64,000 nucleotides of DNA from NCBI RefSeq assembly GCF_001429395.1, contig NZ_LMJT01000042.1:82915-146914 (forward strand), in the 5' to 3' direction. A model generated the notes under the pieces. It was not told the origin of the DNA. It saw only the letters and a program-made list of their open reading frames with translations, and did no database searches. Source of the DNA: Allobosea sp. Root381 (GTDB lineage Bacteria > Pseudomonadota > Alphaproteobacteria > Rhizobiales > Beijerinckiaceae). The translations under genes and the position numbers were made by a program. This document shows positions 34,504 through 42,945 of the stretch, piece by piece (position 1 is the stretch's first letter; the number at the start of each line of letters is the position of its first letter).

Positions 34504-35703
34504 TCACAGGCTGGAGCGGCGGACGGTCAGGTCCGAGCGCTCGAACACCGCCGGCAGCAGCTCGACGCCGAGCCCCGGCCCTTCCATCGGCAGGACATAG
34601 CCGTCCTTGATCACCGGCATCGTCGTGACGAGTTCGTTGTACCAGCCGGTGTAGAAGGCGCGCACCGATTCCTGAATCAGCGTGTTGGGCTGGCTGAACG
34701 AGGCGTGGATCGCCGCGATGAAGCCGACCGGGCCGATGCAGTCATGCGGCGCGAAGGGGCGGTGATAGGTGTCGGCCATCGCCGCGATCTTGCGGCCCTC
34801 GGTCAGGCCGCCGGTCCAGCAGAGATCGGCCATGACGATGTGCATCGCGTCGCGGTCGAGCATGTCCTTGTAGGGGAAGCGGGAGCCCAGCGTCTCGCTG
34901 GCGCAGACCGAGACCGTGGTCGAGCGCGCGAATTCGCCCAGCGCCTGCGGCGAGTTCATCCGGATCGGATCCTCGTACCAGGTCGGCTCGTACTGCTCGA
35001 GCACGCGGGCGATCTTGATCGCGGTCGGCAGGTTCCAGAGCGAGTGGAACTCGACCATGATCTCTATTCTGTCGCCGACGGCCTTGCGGATCTTTTCGAA
35101 GGGCTCGCAGGCCTTGCGCATCTGCTCCGGCGTGATGAACATGCCGTGGTTCTCGATCGCGGCGGGATCGAACGGCCAGATCTTCATCGCCGTGATGCCG
35201 CTCTCGAGCAGACTCTCGGCCACCGCATCGGCCCGGTTCATGAAGCCGCCGAGATCCTCATAGGGGCCTTCGCTCGCGCCCAGATTCCAGGTCGAGACCG
35301 GCTTGATGTTGTGCGAGCGGACATAATTGTAGCCGGCGCAGGTGTTGTAGATGCGCTGCCGATCGCGGCAGAGACCGCCGAGCATCTGGTGCACCGGCTG
35401 GCCGCAGACCTTGCCGAAGACGTCCCAGAGCGCGATGTCGACCGCCGAGGTCGCGCGCGACTCGACCCCGGTCGAGGCCTGCGCCATCGGCAGGTTGGTC
35501 ATCTCGCGATGCAGCGCCTCGATATGCAGCGGGTTCTTGCCGAGCAGCCGCATGGCGAGCGTGTCGTGCAGATGCGCCTCGACGGCACCGGCACCATAGA
35601 AGGTCTCGCCCAAGCCGATGATCCCGGCATCGGTGTGGACCCTGACCCAGAGCACATTGGCGAACTCGTCCGTCCGCATCGTTTCGATCGCGGTGATCTT
35701 CAC
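34504..35703 (-). CDS. Enolase-superfamily acid-sugar dehydratase (mandelate racemase-like)
   Basis: A 399-aa enolase-fold enzyme that likely dehydrates a sugar acid. Metal ligands can be read as E218, E244 and E270, with K174 in the MKIW motif and H320 in APHDC as acid/base candidates; the KxW instead of KxK in the first catalytic position marks a less studied subgroup. GTG start at 35703 follows GGGAGG. It is co-transcribed with the SDR and divergent from the GntR regulator. The substrate cannot be named. Confidence 0.85.
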   Translation of the reverse strand: MKITAIETMRTDEFANVLWVRVHTDAGIIGLGETFYGAGAVEAHLHDTLAMRLLGKNPLHIEALHREMTNLPMAQASTGVESRATSAVDIALWDVFGKVCGQPVHQMLGGLCRDRQRIYNTCAGYNYVRSHNIKPVSTWNLGASEGPYEDLGGFMNRADAVAESLLESGITAMKIWPFDPAAIENHGMFITPEQMRKACEPFEKIRKAVGDRIEIMVEFHSLWNLPTAIKIARVLEQYEPTWYEDPIRMNSPQALGEFARSTTVSVCASETLGSRFPYKDMLDRDAMHIVMADLCWTGGLTEGRKIAAMADTYHRPFAPHDCIGPVGFIAAIHASFSQPNTLIQESVRAFYTGWYNELVTTMPVIKDGYVLPMEGPGLGVELLPAVFERSDLTVRRSSL

Positions 35704-35828
35704 GGCCTGCCTCCCTGGCGGCGCGCGCCCTTTCCGGTCGTTTCGACCGTGGGGCGCTGTGGTTGCTGGTCCGGCGAGCCTTGCCTCATGGCATCGCACC
35801 GGCCGGATGGTGATGACCATAGGAGCGC

Positions 35829-35844
35829 TTGTAAAATATCACAA
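35829..35844. promoter_or_regulatory. Candidate GntR operator
   Basis: The inverted repeat TTGT-AAAATATC-ACAA lies in the divergent gap between the dehydratase gene and the GntR gene, in a local AT-rich patch. Half-sites resemble those of FadR-subfamily regulators. Confidence 0.45.
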
Positions 35845-35924
35845 CATGTTTAGTGTCTCCTTCGGACCGGGACCGCTCGAACGAGTTCCGGCTGAGAGAA
35901 GCGACCGGACAGGGCAAGGAACGC

Positions 35925-36737
35925 ATGGCCAAGGCTGGCATAGCCGAGAGCTCGACGTCGAAGAGCGGCACCGCCGAGCCCGTGGGTGCGGAACCTCTCG
36001 ACCGTCCGCGCCTCGCCGAGATAGAGCAGCCCGCCCGCCGCAACCGCGTCAACCTGTTCGATCTCGCTTATGAGCGCATCGAGGAGTTGCTCGTCCGCTG
36101 CGAGCTGGCGCCCGGCCGCCTCCTGGCGATGCAGGATCTGCAGGACGTCACCGGCCTCGGCCGCACGCCGGTCCACCACGCCGTCAACCGCCTCGCCGCC
36201 GACACGTTGATCGTTATCCGCCCGCGGCACGGCCTGCAGATCGCGCCGATCGACCTCGCCCGTGAGCGCGTGCTGCTGCATCTGCGCCGCGACATCGAGC
36301 GCTTCGTCATCCGCCTCGCCGCCGAACGCGCAGGCCCCTCCCATCGCAACCAGATGCTGCATGTCGAGCGCCTGCTGCGCGAGCGACGCGACGGGCTGGC
36401 GCTCGCCGAGTTCAACCAGCTCGACCGCCGCATCGACCAGATGGTGCTGGCGGCGGCCGGCGAGCCCTTCCTGGAGCATACTTTGCGGCCGCTCCACACG
36501 CTCTTCCGCCGCATCGGCTTCATCTATCACAGCCATATGGCCCGCGCGCCGAACCTCGCCGGCACCATCGACCATCACCTCGCCGTGCTGAACGCGGTCG
36601 CGACCCGCCATCCCGACCGTGCGGTCGCCGCCTCCGACGCCCTCATCGCCTTCGTCGACGCCATGTTCGACGAGATGGAGGCGAGGATCGACCCGTCCCT
36701 GCTCGATTGCGGCGTCCAGCCGCTGCTGAGCGCCTGA
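35925..36737 (+). CDS. GntR-family regulator (FadR/FCD subgroup)
   Basis: A 270-aa regulator: a disordered N-terminal extension (about 1-40), a winged helix (about 44-110, with LGRTPVHHAVNRLAAD) and a helical FCD-type effector domain. The start at 35925 has AAGGA; a GTG at 35853 is a weak alternative. It is divergent from the dehydratase/SDR pair and precedes the hydroxyacid dehydrogenase and ABC genes, so it may control both sides. Effectors of the subgroup are small organic or sugar acids. Confidence 0.85.
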   Translation: MAKAGIAESSTSKSGTAEPVGAEPLDRPRLAEIEQPARRNRVNLFDLAYERIEELLVRCELAPGRLLAMQDLQDVTGLGRTPVHHAVNRLAADTLIVIRPRHGLQIAPIDLARERVLLHLRRDIERFVIRLAAERAGPSHRNQMLHVERLLRERRDGLALAEFNQLDRRIDQMVLAAAGEPFLEHTLRPLHTLFRRIGFIYHSHMARAPNLAGTIDHHLAVLNAVATRHPDRAVAASDALIAFVDAMFDEMEARIDPSLLDCGVQPLLSA

Positions 36738-36763
36738 TCGCCCGTTTCAACGAGAAGCCAGCC

Positions 36764-37744
36764 ATGCGCATCATCTTCCACGGCGAAAACGCCGCCTCCT
36801 TCAGCCAGGGATTCGCCGATCTCGTCGGCGACGCGGCCGACATCCGCATCCTGCCGGACGCCCTGGGTACGGAGGAGGATCGACAGGCCTATGCGCAGGC
36901 CGAGGCGATCATCGGCGTGAAGTTCGATGCCGGCCTGCCGCGCCCGGAAGGGCTGAAGCTCTTCCATGTCCCCGGCGCGGGCTATGACTCGGTCGATCTC
37001 GCGCTGCTGCCGGCGGGCGCCAGCGTCTGCAACTGCTTCGGCCATGAGCAGGCCATCGCCGAATACGTCATGAGCGCGCTGCTCTCCCGCGCCATCCCCC
37101 TGGCGGATGCCGATGCCAGGCTGCGCCAGGGCGATTGGGCCTATTGGGCCGGCTCGCCCGATCGCGTCCATGGCGAGATCGCCGGCAAGACCATCGGCCT
37201 GCTCGGCTTCGGCCATATCGGCAAGGCGATCGCCCGCCGCGCCAAGGCCTTCGAGATGAACGTCCATGTCGCCAACCGCAGCCCGGTCGCGACCTCTGAG
37301 CTCGTCGACCGCTCCTTCACGCTCGACAAGCTGGCCGAGTTCTGCGGTTCGGTCGATGCGGTGGTCGTCTCGGTCCCCCTCACCCCGGACACCACCGGAA
37401 TCATCGGTGCCGCGGAGCTTGCCGCGATGAAGCCCGATGCCGTGATCGTGAATGTCGGCCGCGGACCGACCATCGACGAGGCCGCCCTGTTCGAAGCCCT
37501 CCAGGCCCGTCGGATCGGCGGCGCCGTCATCGATACTTGGTATCGCTATCCACAGGCTGCCCAGCCGAGTACTTTGCCCTCTAAACTGGCTTTCCATGAG
37601 CTTTCAAACGTTTTAATGACACCGCACATGTCAGGCTGGACCAGCGGCACCATCCGCCGCCGGCAACAGACCATGGCGGACAATATCAAGCGGTGCTTTT
37701 CCGGCACCGCGCTCACCAACGTGGTGCGGGAAGGACGCGTCTAG
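36764..37744 (+). CDS. D-2-hydroxyacid dehydrogenase family protein
   Basis: A 326-aa NAD(P)-dependent enzyme with the Rossmann motif GFGHIG (148-153), R233 in GRG and H288 in TPHMSG. The usual catalytic Glu after the DV(F/W) motif is not evident: here the sequence reads DTWYRYPQA (257-265). ATG at 36764 lies 26 bases after the GntR stop. The last third contains a stretch of unusual codons (about 37535-37625). It probably reduces or oxidises a 2-hydroxy acid in the local pathway. Confidence 0.85.
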   Translation: MRIIFHGENAASFSQGFADLVGDAADIRILPDALGTEEDRQAYAQAEAIIGVKFDAGLPRPEGLKLFHVPGAGYDSVDLALLPAGASVCNCFGHEQAIAEYVMSALLSRAIPLADADARLRQGDWAYWAGSPDRVHGEIAGKTIGLLGFGHIGKAIARRAKAFEMNVHVANRSPVATSELVDRSFTLDKLAEFCGSVDAVVVSVPLTPDTTGIIGAAELAAMKPDAVIVNVGRGPTIDEAALFEALQARRIGGAVIDTWYRYPQAAQPSTLPSKLAFHELSNVLMTPHMSGWTSGTIRRRQQTMADNIKRCFSGTALTNVVREGRV

Positions 37745-37823
37745 CGTCTGCCCGCCGGCAAACCGGCCAAACGAAGCCGGAGCAACAACACATGACCAGA
37801 CGCCAAACCGAGGAAACGGCACC

Positions 37824-38627
37824 ATGAACCTGATGAAGCATCTCAAGATCGCAGGAACGCTGCTCGCGCTCGGCGCCGGCATGCTCGCCGCCAGCCAGGC
37901 CTCCGCCCAGACGATGGCCGACATCACCAAGCGCGGCAAAGTCCGCATCGGCGTGCTGATCGGCGCCCCGCCCTACGGCTCCGTCGATTCCACCGGCAAC
38001 GCCATCGGCTATGACGCCGACGTCGCCGCGCTCGTCGGCAAGTATATCGGCCTGCCGGTCGAGGTCGTGCAGCTGACCCCGCCCTCGCGCATTCCGGCGC
38101 TCGAGGCCAACAAGGTCGACTTCCTCGTCGCGACGCTCGCCCCGACCCCGGAGCGCGCCAAGGCGGTGATGTTCACCATCCCCTACAGCGCCTTCCAGAT
38201 GGGCATCTATGCCAAGAAGGGCACGGCCATCAAGGATTGGGCCGATCTCAAGGGCAAGAAGGTCGGCGTCAATCGCGGCTCCAGCGTCGAGCGCGAATTC
38301 GTCAACCGCGAGAAGGAGCTGAACCTCACCATCCTGCGCTTCGAGGACGATTCGACCACGATGCAGGCGCTCTTCTCCGGCCAGGTCGAGGCCATCGCCG
38401 GCCCCGACGCCCAGGCCAACGCCGCCATCAAGGCGCGCGGCGAGACCGAGACCGAGGTCAAGTTCTTCTTCGGCATGCAGCCGAATTCGATGACCGTCCG
38501 CAAGGACGCCTATGAGCTGAAGCAGTGGCTCAACAACGTGATCTACTACATCAAGCAGAACGGCGAGCTGAACGCCGTTTCCGAGAAGTGGGTCGGCGGC
38601 CCGCTGCCGCAGCTGCCCGTCTTCTGA
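37824..38627 (+). CDS. Polar amino-acid ABC transporter substrate-binding protein
   Basis: Periplasmic receptor of the family 3 (PF00497) type, 267 aa. It has a signal peptide with cleavage after ASA near residue 27 and the usual two-lobe pattern (RGKVRIGVLIGAPPYGSVD, then the TIPYSAFQMGIY hinge). SD GAGGA precedes the ATG. It heads a four-gene transporter operon and probably binds an amino acid or related compound. Confidence 0.92.
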   Translation: MNLMKHLKIAGTLLALGAGMLAASQASAQTMADITKRGKVRIGVLIGAPPYGSVDSTGNAIGYDADVAALVGKYIGLPVEVVQLTPPSRIPALEANKVDFLVATLAPTPERAKAVMFTIPYSAFQMGIYAKKGTAIKDWADLKGKKVGVNRGSSVEREFVNREKELNLTILRFEDDSTTMQALFSGQVEAIAGPDAQANAAIKARGETETEVKFFFGMQPNSMTVRKDAYELKQWLNNVIYYIKQNGELNAVSEKWVGGPLPQLPVF

Positions 38628-38755
38628 TAACACGCAACAGGCCGGCATGGGGCGAACGCGCGCCGTGCCGGCATTCTCACCCTGGCTTCGGGCATGCTTG
38701 TCAGCCCTGTGCCGCCCGGGCCCCTGCGTGCCCCTGACTTGGGGAGGAGACCTCC

Positions 38756-39445
38756 TTGCAGTTCGACCCCGTCCTAGCTGAATCGGACCTGATCCTGAGT
38801 GGGATCTGGTTGACGATCTGGCTTTCGGCCAGCGCGATCGTGCTCGGCTGCTCGCTCGCGGTATTGCTCGTTGCGCTGCGCACTTTGGCCGGGCGTTGGG
38901 CCGGCATCGTCGTCGACGCCTATGTCGAGCTGATGCGGAACACGCCCTTCCTGATCCAGCTCTTCATGATCTTCTTCGGCCTGCCGCTGCTCGGCATCCG
39001 GATGTCCGGCGTCGAGGCGGCGCTGCTGACCATGACGCTGAACCTCGGCGCCTATTCGACCGAGATCATCCGCGCCGGCGTCGAGTCCATCCACAGGTCG
39101 CAGTTCGAAGCCGGCGTCTCGCTTGCGCTCTCGCGCCGCCAGGTCTTCCAGTATGTCGTGCTGCAGCCCGCCTTCGCGCGTGTCTGGCCGGCGCTGTCGA
39201 GCCAGTTCGTGCTGATGATGCTCGCCTCCTCGATCTGCTCCTTCATCTCCGTTCAGGAACTGTCGGGCGCCGCGGCCATCGTCGAGCAGCGCACCTTCCG
39301 CAGCTTCGAGACCTACATCATCGTCACCGCCGTCTATCTGGTGATGGCGCTGTCGCTGAAGGTCTTCCTGCTCTGGCTCGGCCGCAAGCTGTTCCCGCAG
39401 GTCTCGGGCCTCTCCCGGCTCGACGCCAAGGCGGAGGCCGCCTGA
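38756..39445 (+). CDS. Amino-acid ABC transporter permease 1
   Basis: HisM/GlnP-type permease, 229 aa, about five helices. The EAA loop appears as ESIHRSQFEAGVSLALSRRQ with the following LQPA turn. The start is TTG, preceded by GGAGGAGACC. Its stop overlaps the next permease gene (TGATG). Confidence 0.9.
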   Translation: MQFDPVLAESDLILSGIWLTIWLSASAIVLGCSLAVLLVALRTLAGRWAGIVVDAYVELMRNTPFLIQLFMIFFGLPLLGIRMSGVEAALLTMTLNLGAYSTEIIRAGVESIHRSQFEAGVSLALSRRQVFQYVVLQPAFARVWPALSSQFVLMMLASSICSFISVQELSGAAAIVEQRTFRSFETYIIVTAVYLVMALSLKVFLLWLGRKLFPQVSGLSRLDAKAEAA

Positions 39446-40098
39446 TGCAGACCTTCGGTTGGCCAGAGGCCATGTTCATCTTCCGTGCAGCCGGCTGGAC
39501 CCTGCTGCTCACGGTGATTTCCTTCGCCATCGGCAGCATCATCGGCGGCGCGTTCGCGATCATGCGCCTGTCGCGGATCAAGCTGGTCCGGAATTTCGCC
39601 GCCACCTACATTCTGGTGATCCAGTCCATTCCCGTGCTCATGGTGCTGTTCATGAGCTATTACGGGCTCTCGATCATCGGCATCGAGCTGCCGCCCTTCT
39701 TCGCGGCCTCGGCCTCGCTCGCCGTCTACGTCTCGGCCTATCTCGCCGAGATCTGGCGCGGCTCGATCGAATCCGTGCCCTTCCAGCAATGGGAGGCCTC
39801 GTCCTCGCTCGCCCATTCGCCGGCGCAGACCTATCGCTATGTCATCCTGCCGCAGGCGATCCGCATCTCGCTGCCGCCGACGGTCGGGTTCCTCGTCCAG
39901 CTGGTCAAGAACACCTCGATCGTCTCGGTCGTCGGCTTCGTCGAGCTCTCCCGCGCCGGGCAGCTCGTCAACAATGCGACCTTCCAGGCCTTCCAGGTCT
40001 TCTCGCTGGTGGCGGTGATCTATTTCGCGATCTGCTTCCCGCTGTCCCGGCTCAGCCGCCATCTCGAAAAGGTGATGAATGCCAGCCGTTCTCATTGA
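39445..40098 (+). CDS. Amino-acid ABC transporter permease 2
   Basis: Second HisM-type permease, 217 aa, with EAA region GSIESVPFQQWEASSSLAHS and the conserved LPQAIRISLPP turn. It overlaps the first permease by one base and the ATPase gene by 20 bases, so all are translationally coupled. Confidence 0.92.
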   Translation: MQTFGWPEAMFIFRAAGWTLLLTVISFAIGSIIGGAFAIMRLSRIKLVRNFAATYILVIQSIPVLMVLFMSYYGLSIIGIELPPFFAASASLAVYVSAYLAEIWRGSIESVPFQQWEASSSLAHSPAQTYRYVILPQAIRISLPPTVGFLVQLVKNTSIVSVVGFVELSRAGQLVNNATFQAFQVFSLVAVIYFAICFPLSRLSRHLEKVMNASRSH

Positions 40099-40810
40099 CG
40101 ACGTCCACAAGCGCTTCGGCCAGCTCGAGGTCCTGAAGGGCGTTTCCCTCAACGTCGAGTCGGGCCAGGTGGTCGCGCTCATCGGCCGCTCGGGCTCCGG
40201 CAAGAGCACGCTGCTGCGCTGCATCAACGGGCTGGAAGCCATCAATTCCGGCCGCATCGAGGTCGCCGGCCATGTCGTCGACCAGGACCAGAAGAAGCTG
40301 CGCGAGCTCCGCAAGGACGTCGGCATCGTCTTCCAGAGCTACAACCTGTTCCCCCATCTCACGGTGGGCCAGAACATCATGCTCTCGCCGCGTATCACGC
40401 AGAACGTGCCGCAGGCCCAGGCCGAGAAGCTCGCCCGCGAGGTGCTGGCCCAGGTCGGCCTTTCAGAGAAGTTCGACAGCTATCCCGACAACCTCTCGGG
40501 CGGCCAGCAGCAGCGCGTCGCCATCGCTCGCTCGCTTGCGATGCAGCCGAAGGTGATGCTGTTCGACGAGGTCACCTCGGCGCTCGACCCGGAGCTGACC
40601 GGCGAGGTGCTCCTCGTCATGGAGAAGCTCGCCAAGGACGGCATGACCATGCTGCTGGTGACGCATGAGATGAGCTTCGCCCGCAACGTCGCGAGCACGA
40701 CCGTCTTCATGCACCAGGGCAAGATCTGGGAGAGCGGCCCGTCGCAGGATGTCTTCGGAAACCCGCAGACCCCGGAGCTGCGCAACTTCGTCAGCGCCGG
40801 TAGGAAATAG
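40079..40810 (+). CDS. Amino-acid ABC transporter ATPase
   Basis: GlnQ/HisP-type ATPase, 243 aa: Walker A GRSGSGKST (36-44), signature LSGGQQQRV and Walker B VMLFDE are intact. It completes the SBP-permease-permease-ATPase operon. A family B repeat follows its stop directly. Confidence 0.94.
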   Translation: MPAVLIDDVHKRFGQLEVLKGVSLNVESGQVVALIGRSGSGKSTLLRCINGLEAINSGRIEVAGHVVDQDQKKLRELRKDVGIVFQSYNLFPHLTVGQNIMLSPRITQNVPQAQAEKLAREVLAQVGLSEKFDSYPDNLSGGQQQRVAIARSLAMQPKVMLFDEVTSALDPELTGEVLLVMEKLAKDGMTMLLVTHEMSFARNVASTTVFMHQGKIWESGPSQDVFGNPQTPELRNFVSAGRK

Positions 40811-40811
40811 G

Positions 40812-40857
40812 GCATCGGCCCGAGAAGTGGCATGCGGTTTTCGGGAAAAGCCGATGC
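40812..40857. repeat. Dispersed palindrome, family B, copy 2
   Basis: GCATCGGC at 40812-40819 pairs with GCCGATGC at 40850-40857, with CGAGAAGTGG / GGTTTTCGG inside. It lies between convergent genes, two bases after the ATPase stop. Confidence 0.8.
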
Positions 40858-40920
40858 TAGATCCTCTATGTCGCGCGGAAGCGGCGCCAGCCTGAACGAT
40901 ACAGGCCGGCGCCGGTGCGC

Positions 40921-41727
40921 TCAGAGCATCACCACCGGCGAGAAATGCTGCTCGACCGCCGCCAACAACGCCTGTCCGACGATCCATGACGTTTTCGGAT
41001 TGCCGGGCGACGGCCGGTTCGCGATGGTCAGCGACATCGTCCCGAACTCGCTGGTGGCCTTGACCACATGCATGTTGCCGTCGGCCTGCGGGTCGCAGAC
41101 GACATCGACGCCGGTCGCATCAAAACCCGGCCCGGCGAGAGCCAGCGCCGCCGCGACATTGAGATTTTGCGGATAGAGCGCCGCCGCCTCCCGCGCCGTT
41201 CCCGAAAACAGCGTGACCGGCTCCGGCAGCGCCGCCGGATCATGGCCGAGCCGCTGAAGTTCCGCGCTCCAGGCGGCCGGCGGCTTGCGCGATTCATAGC
41301 GCAGCGAGAGCTGCCGCGCATGGCGGGCCGCACGGATATAGTCCAGCCCACCGAGCGCGCCCGACGCCAGCAGCAGCCGCCCGCCGCCCTTCCGGGCGGT
41401 CGCGACCAGCGCCGCGAAGAACGCCTCGTCATGCAGCGCACCGATCGACGCGATCAGTACCGGCAGGCCAAGCCCGAGGCAGCCCGGCACGCTCTCGCGC
41501 ACCGCCCCGTGACCGGCTGCCTCGATTACCAGATCGGGCGCGAAGGCTGCGACCTCGTCCAGCCCGGAAAGGGCCGTCGTGACAGCCGGCACGCGCATCC
41601 GCGACGGTGACCCCGGACGCAGCAGGATGCCGAGCTCGTAGCCCGGCTCTCCGTCCGCCAGCAGCGCCGACGCCAGCTCGGCGGCAATCGCGCCGTAGCC
41701 GATCAGAACGACGCGATGCCGAGTCAC
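40921..41727 (-). CDS. nadX: Aspartate dehydrogenase-like enzyme
   Basis: A 268-aa NAD(P)-dependent oxidoreductase whose length matches the Ralstonia L-aspartate dehydrogenase. The Rossmann motif GYGAIA (10-15) opens the protein, and GNMHVV with the preceding NVAA and CDP segments corresponds to the family's substrate region. The GTG start at 41727 overlaps the hydrolase stop (GTGA). In other organisms it makes iminoaspartate for NAD synthesis or degrades aspartate; beside a transporter and hydrolase, a catabolic role is likelier here. Confidence 0.85.
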   Translation of the reverse strand: MTRHRVVLIGYGAIAAELASALLADGEPGYELGILLRPGSPSRMRVPAVTTALSGLDEVAAFAPDLVIEAAGHGAVRESVPGCLGLGLPVLIASIGALHDEAFFAALVATARKGGGRLLLASGALGGLDYIRAARHARQLSLRYESRKPPAAWSAELQRLGHDPAALPEPVTLFSGTAREAAALYPQNLNVAAALALAGPGFDATGVDVVCDPQADGNMHVVKATSEFGTMSLTIANRPSPGNPKTSWIVGQALLAAVEQHFSPVVML

Positions 41728-42551
41728 CGGAGCTCTCCGACCCACTCGACGATCTTGGCGGTGAAGGCATCCGGCCGCGAGATCGGGAAGAAATGCCCGC
41801 CGCTGTCGAGGAGAATCTTGCGGGCTCCCGGCAGCGCGGTGGCCAGTTGGTCCTGCATGAAGGAAGGCACGATCATGTCGTCGCGCGCGCCCAGGACCAG
41901 CGTGGGCATCGGCAGCGCGGCGATCTCCGCCGAGCCGTCGAAGGACAGCAGCCCATCGATCCGCTCCCGCACCACCGCGCACTCTGCGGCCGTGGACGGC
42001 GCAGTGGCCAGGGCGGCCTCGTAGACGGCCCAGTTCGCCTCGAGCCAGGCCGGCGGATAGGCGATCAGCACGGCGGTCGCGGCATAGGCCTGCGGATTGT
42101 CGTCGAGCATGGTCCGGCGGGCCTGGAAGAAGCCGCTGAGATAGCGACTCTGCTTCAGCCAGGTCGCGCTGAGGATCAGCCCGTCGAGCCGCTCGGGCCC
42201 GATCCGCCCCAGCGCCTGGCCGATGCAGCCGCCGGTCGAATGGCCGAGCAGCACCGCACGCTCGACGCCCGCCGCATCGAGCACCGCGAGGCAGTCGCGC
42301 GCGAGTTGGTCGATCGTGCAGGGCGCCGTACCGCGGCTGCTCGCCCCGATGCCGCGCTGGTCGAAGCGGATGACGCGGAAGGAGCGCGCCAGCGTCGTGG
42401 CATTGCCCGCCCAGAAGCCTGCCGTTCCGCCGAGGCCGCTGACCAGCAGCAGCGCGGGCCCCTCCCCCTCCGAGAAAGCCTGCAGCACCGCGCCGTCGGG
42501 CGTCCGGGCAGTGAAGGCGCCGTCCGGCGCCGCCGAGATCGCCACGCTCAT
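41724..42551 (-). CDS. Alpha/beta-fold hydrolase
   Basis: A 275-aa hydrolase with nucleophile S105 in GHSTGG, an oxyanion region at LVSGLGGTAGFW, acid residue in GARDDMIVP and His in SGGHFFP. It resembles PcaD/RutD-type enzymes that act on enol-lactones, amides or carbamates. It overlaps both neighbours by 4 bases (NIPSNAP before, nadX after). RutD-like carbamate/amide cleavage would fit an amine-releasing pathway, but that is inference. Confidence 0.85.
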   Translation of the reverse strand: MSVAISAAPDGAFTARTPDGAVLQAFSEGEGPALLLVSGLGGTAGFWAGNATTLARSFRVIRFDQRGIGASSRGTAPCTIDQLARDCLAVLDAAGVERAVLLGHSTGGCIGQALGRIGPERLDGLILSATWLKQSRYLSGFFQARRTMLDDNPQAYAATAVLIAYPPAWLEANWAVYEAALATAPSTAAECAVVRERIDGLLSFDGSAEIAALPMPTLVLGARDDMIVPSFMQDQLATALPGARKILLDSGGHFFPISRPDAFTAKIVEWVGELR

Positions 42552-42865
42552 TGCAGCGGCGAGTAGGAAACCGGGGTCAGGATGCGCGTGTCCTGGATGT
42601 CGATCAGCCCGTCGACGCGCTTGAGATAATCCTGCCAGCGCGGGTCGGCGAGCATCGCCTTGCGCTTGGCGGCCCGTTGATCGAGGCTGTCATAGGCCCA
42701 GAGCGCGACGACATGGTTCAGCTCGCCGATCTCGGTGGTGAAATAGGCGATGAAGCTGCCGAGATGCTCCTTTTGCAGCGGCAGCCCATGCTCGCCATAA
42801 ATCTTCACGAACTCGGCGAGCTTGCCCGCCTTGATGCGATAGTCGCGCTCTTCATAGATCATCAT
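42548..42865 (-). CDS. NIPSNAP family protein
   Basis: A 105-aa ferredoxin-like protein of the NIPSNAP type (YEERDYRIKAGKLAEFVKIYGEHG opens it, in the known pattern). Dimeric alpha-beta barrel of unknown chemistry; small members often sit in catabolic operons. ATGA overlap with the hydrolase gene suggests coupled translation. Confidence 0.88.
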   Translation of the reverse strand: MMIYEERDYRIKAGKLAEFVKIYGEHGLPLQKEHLGSFIAYFTTEIGELNHVVALWAYDSLDQRAAKRKAMLADPRWQDYLKRVDGLIDIQDTRILTPVSYSPLQ

Positions 42866-42945
42866 AGCCCCCGTATAGCCGCTTGGCTTGCGGTAGTAGG
42901 GCGGCTGGCTCCCGGCCTGTCAATCGCGGGTGGCGCGCTCCGGCG

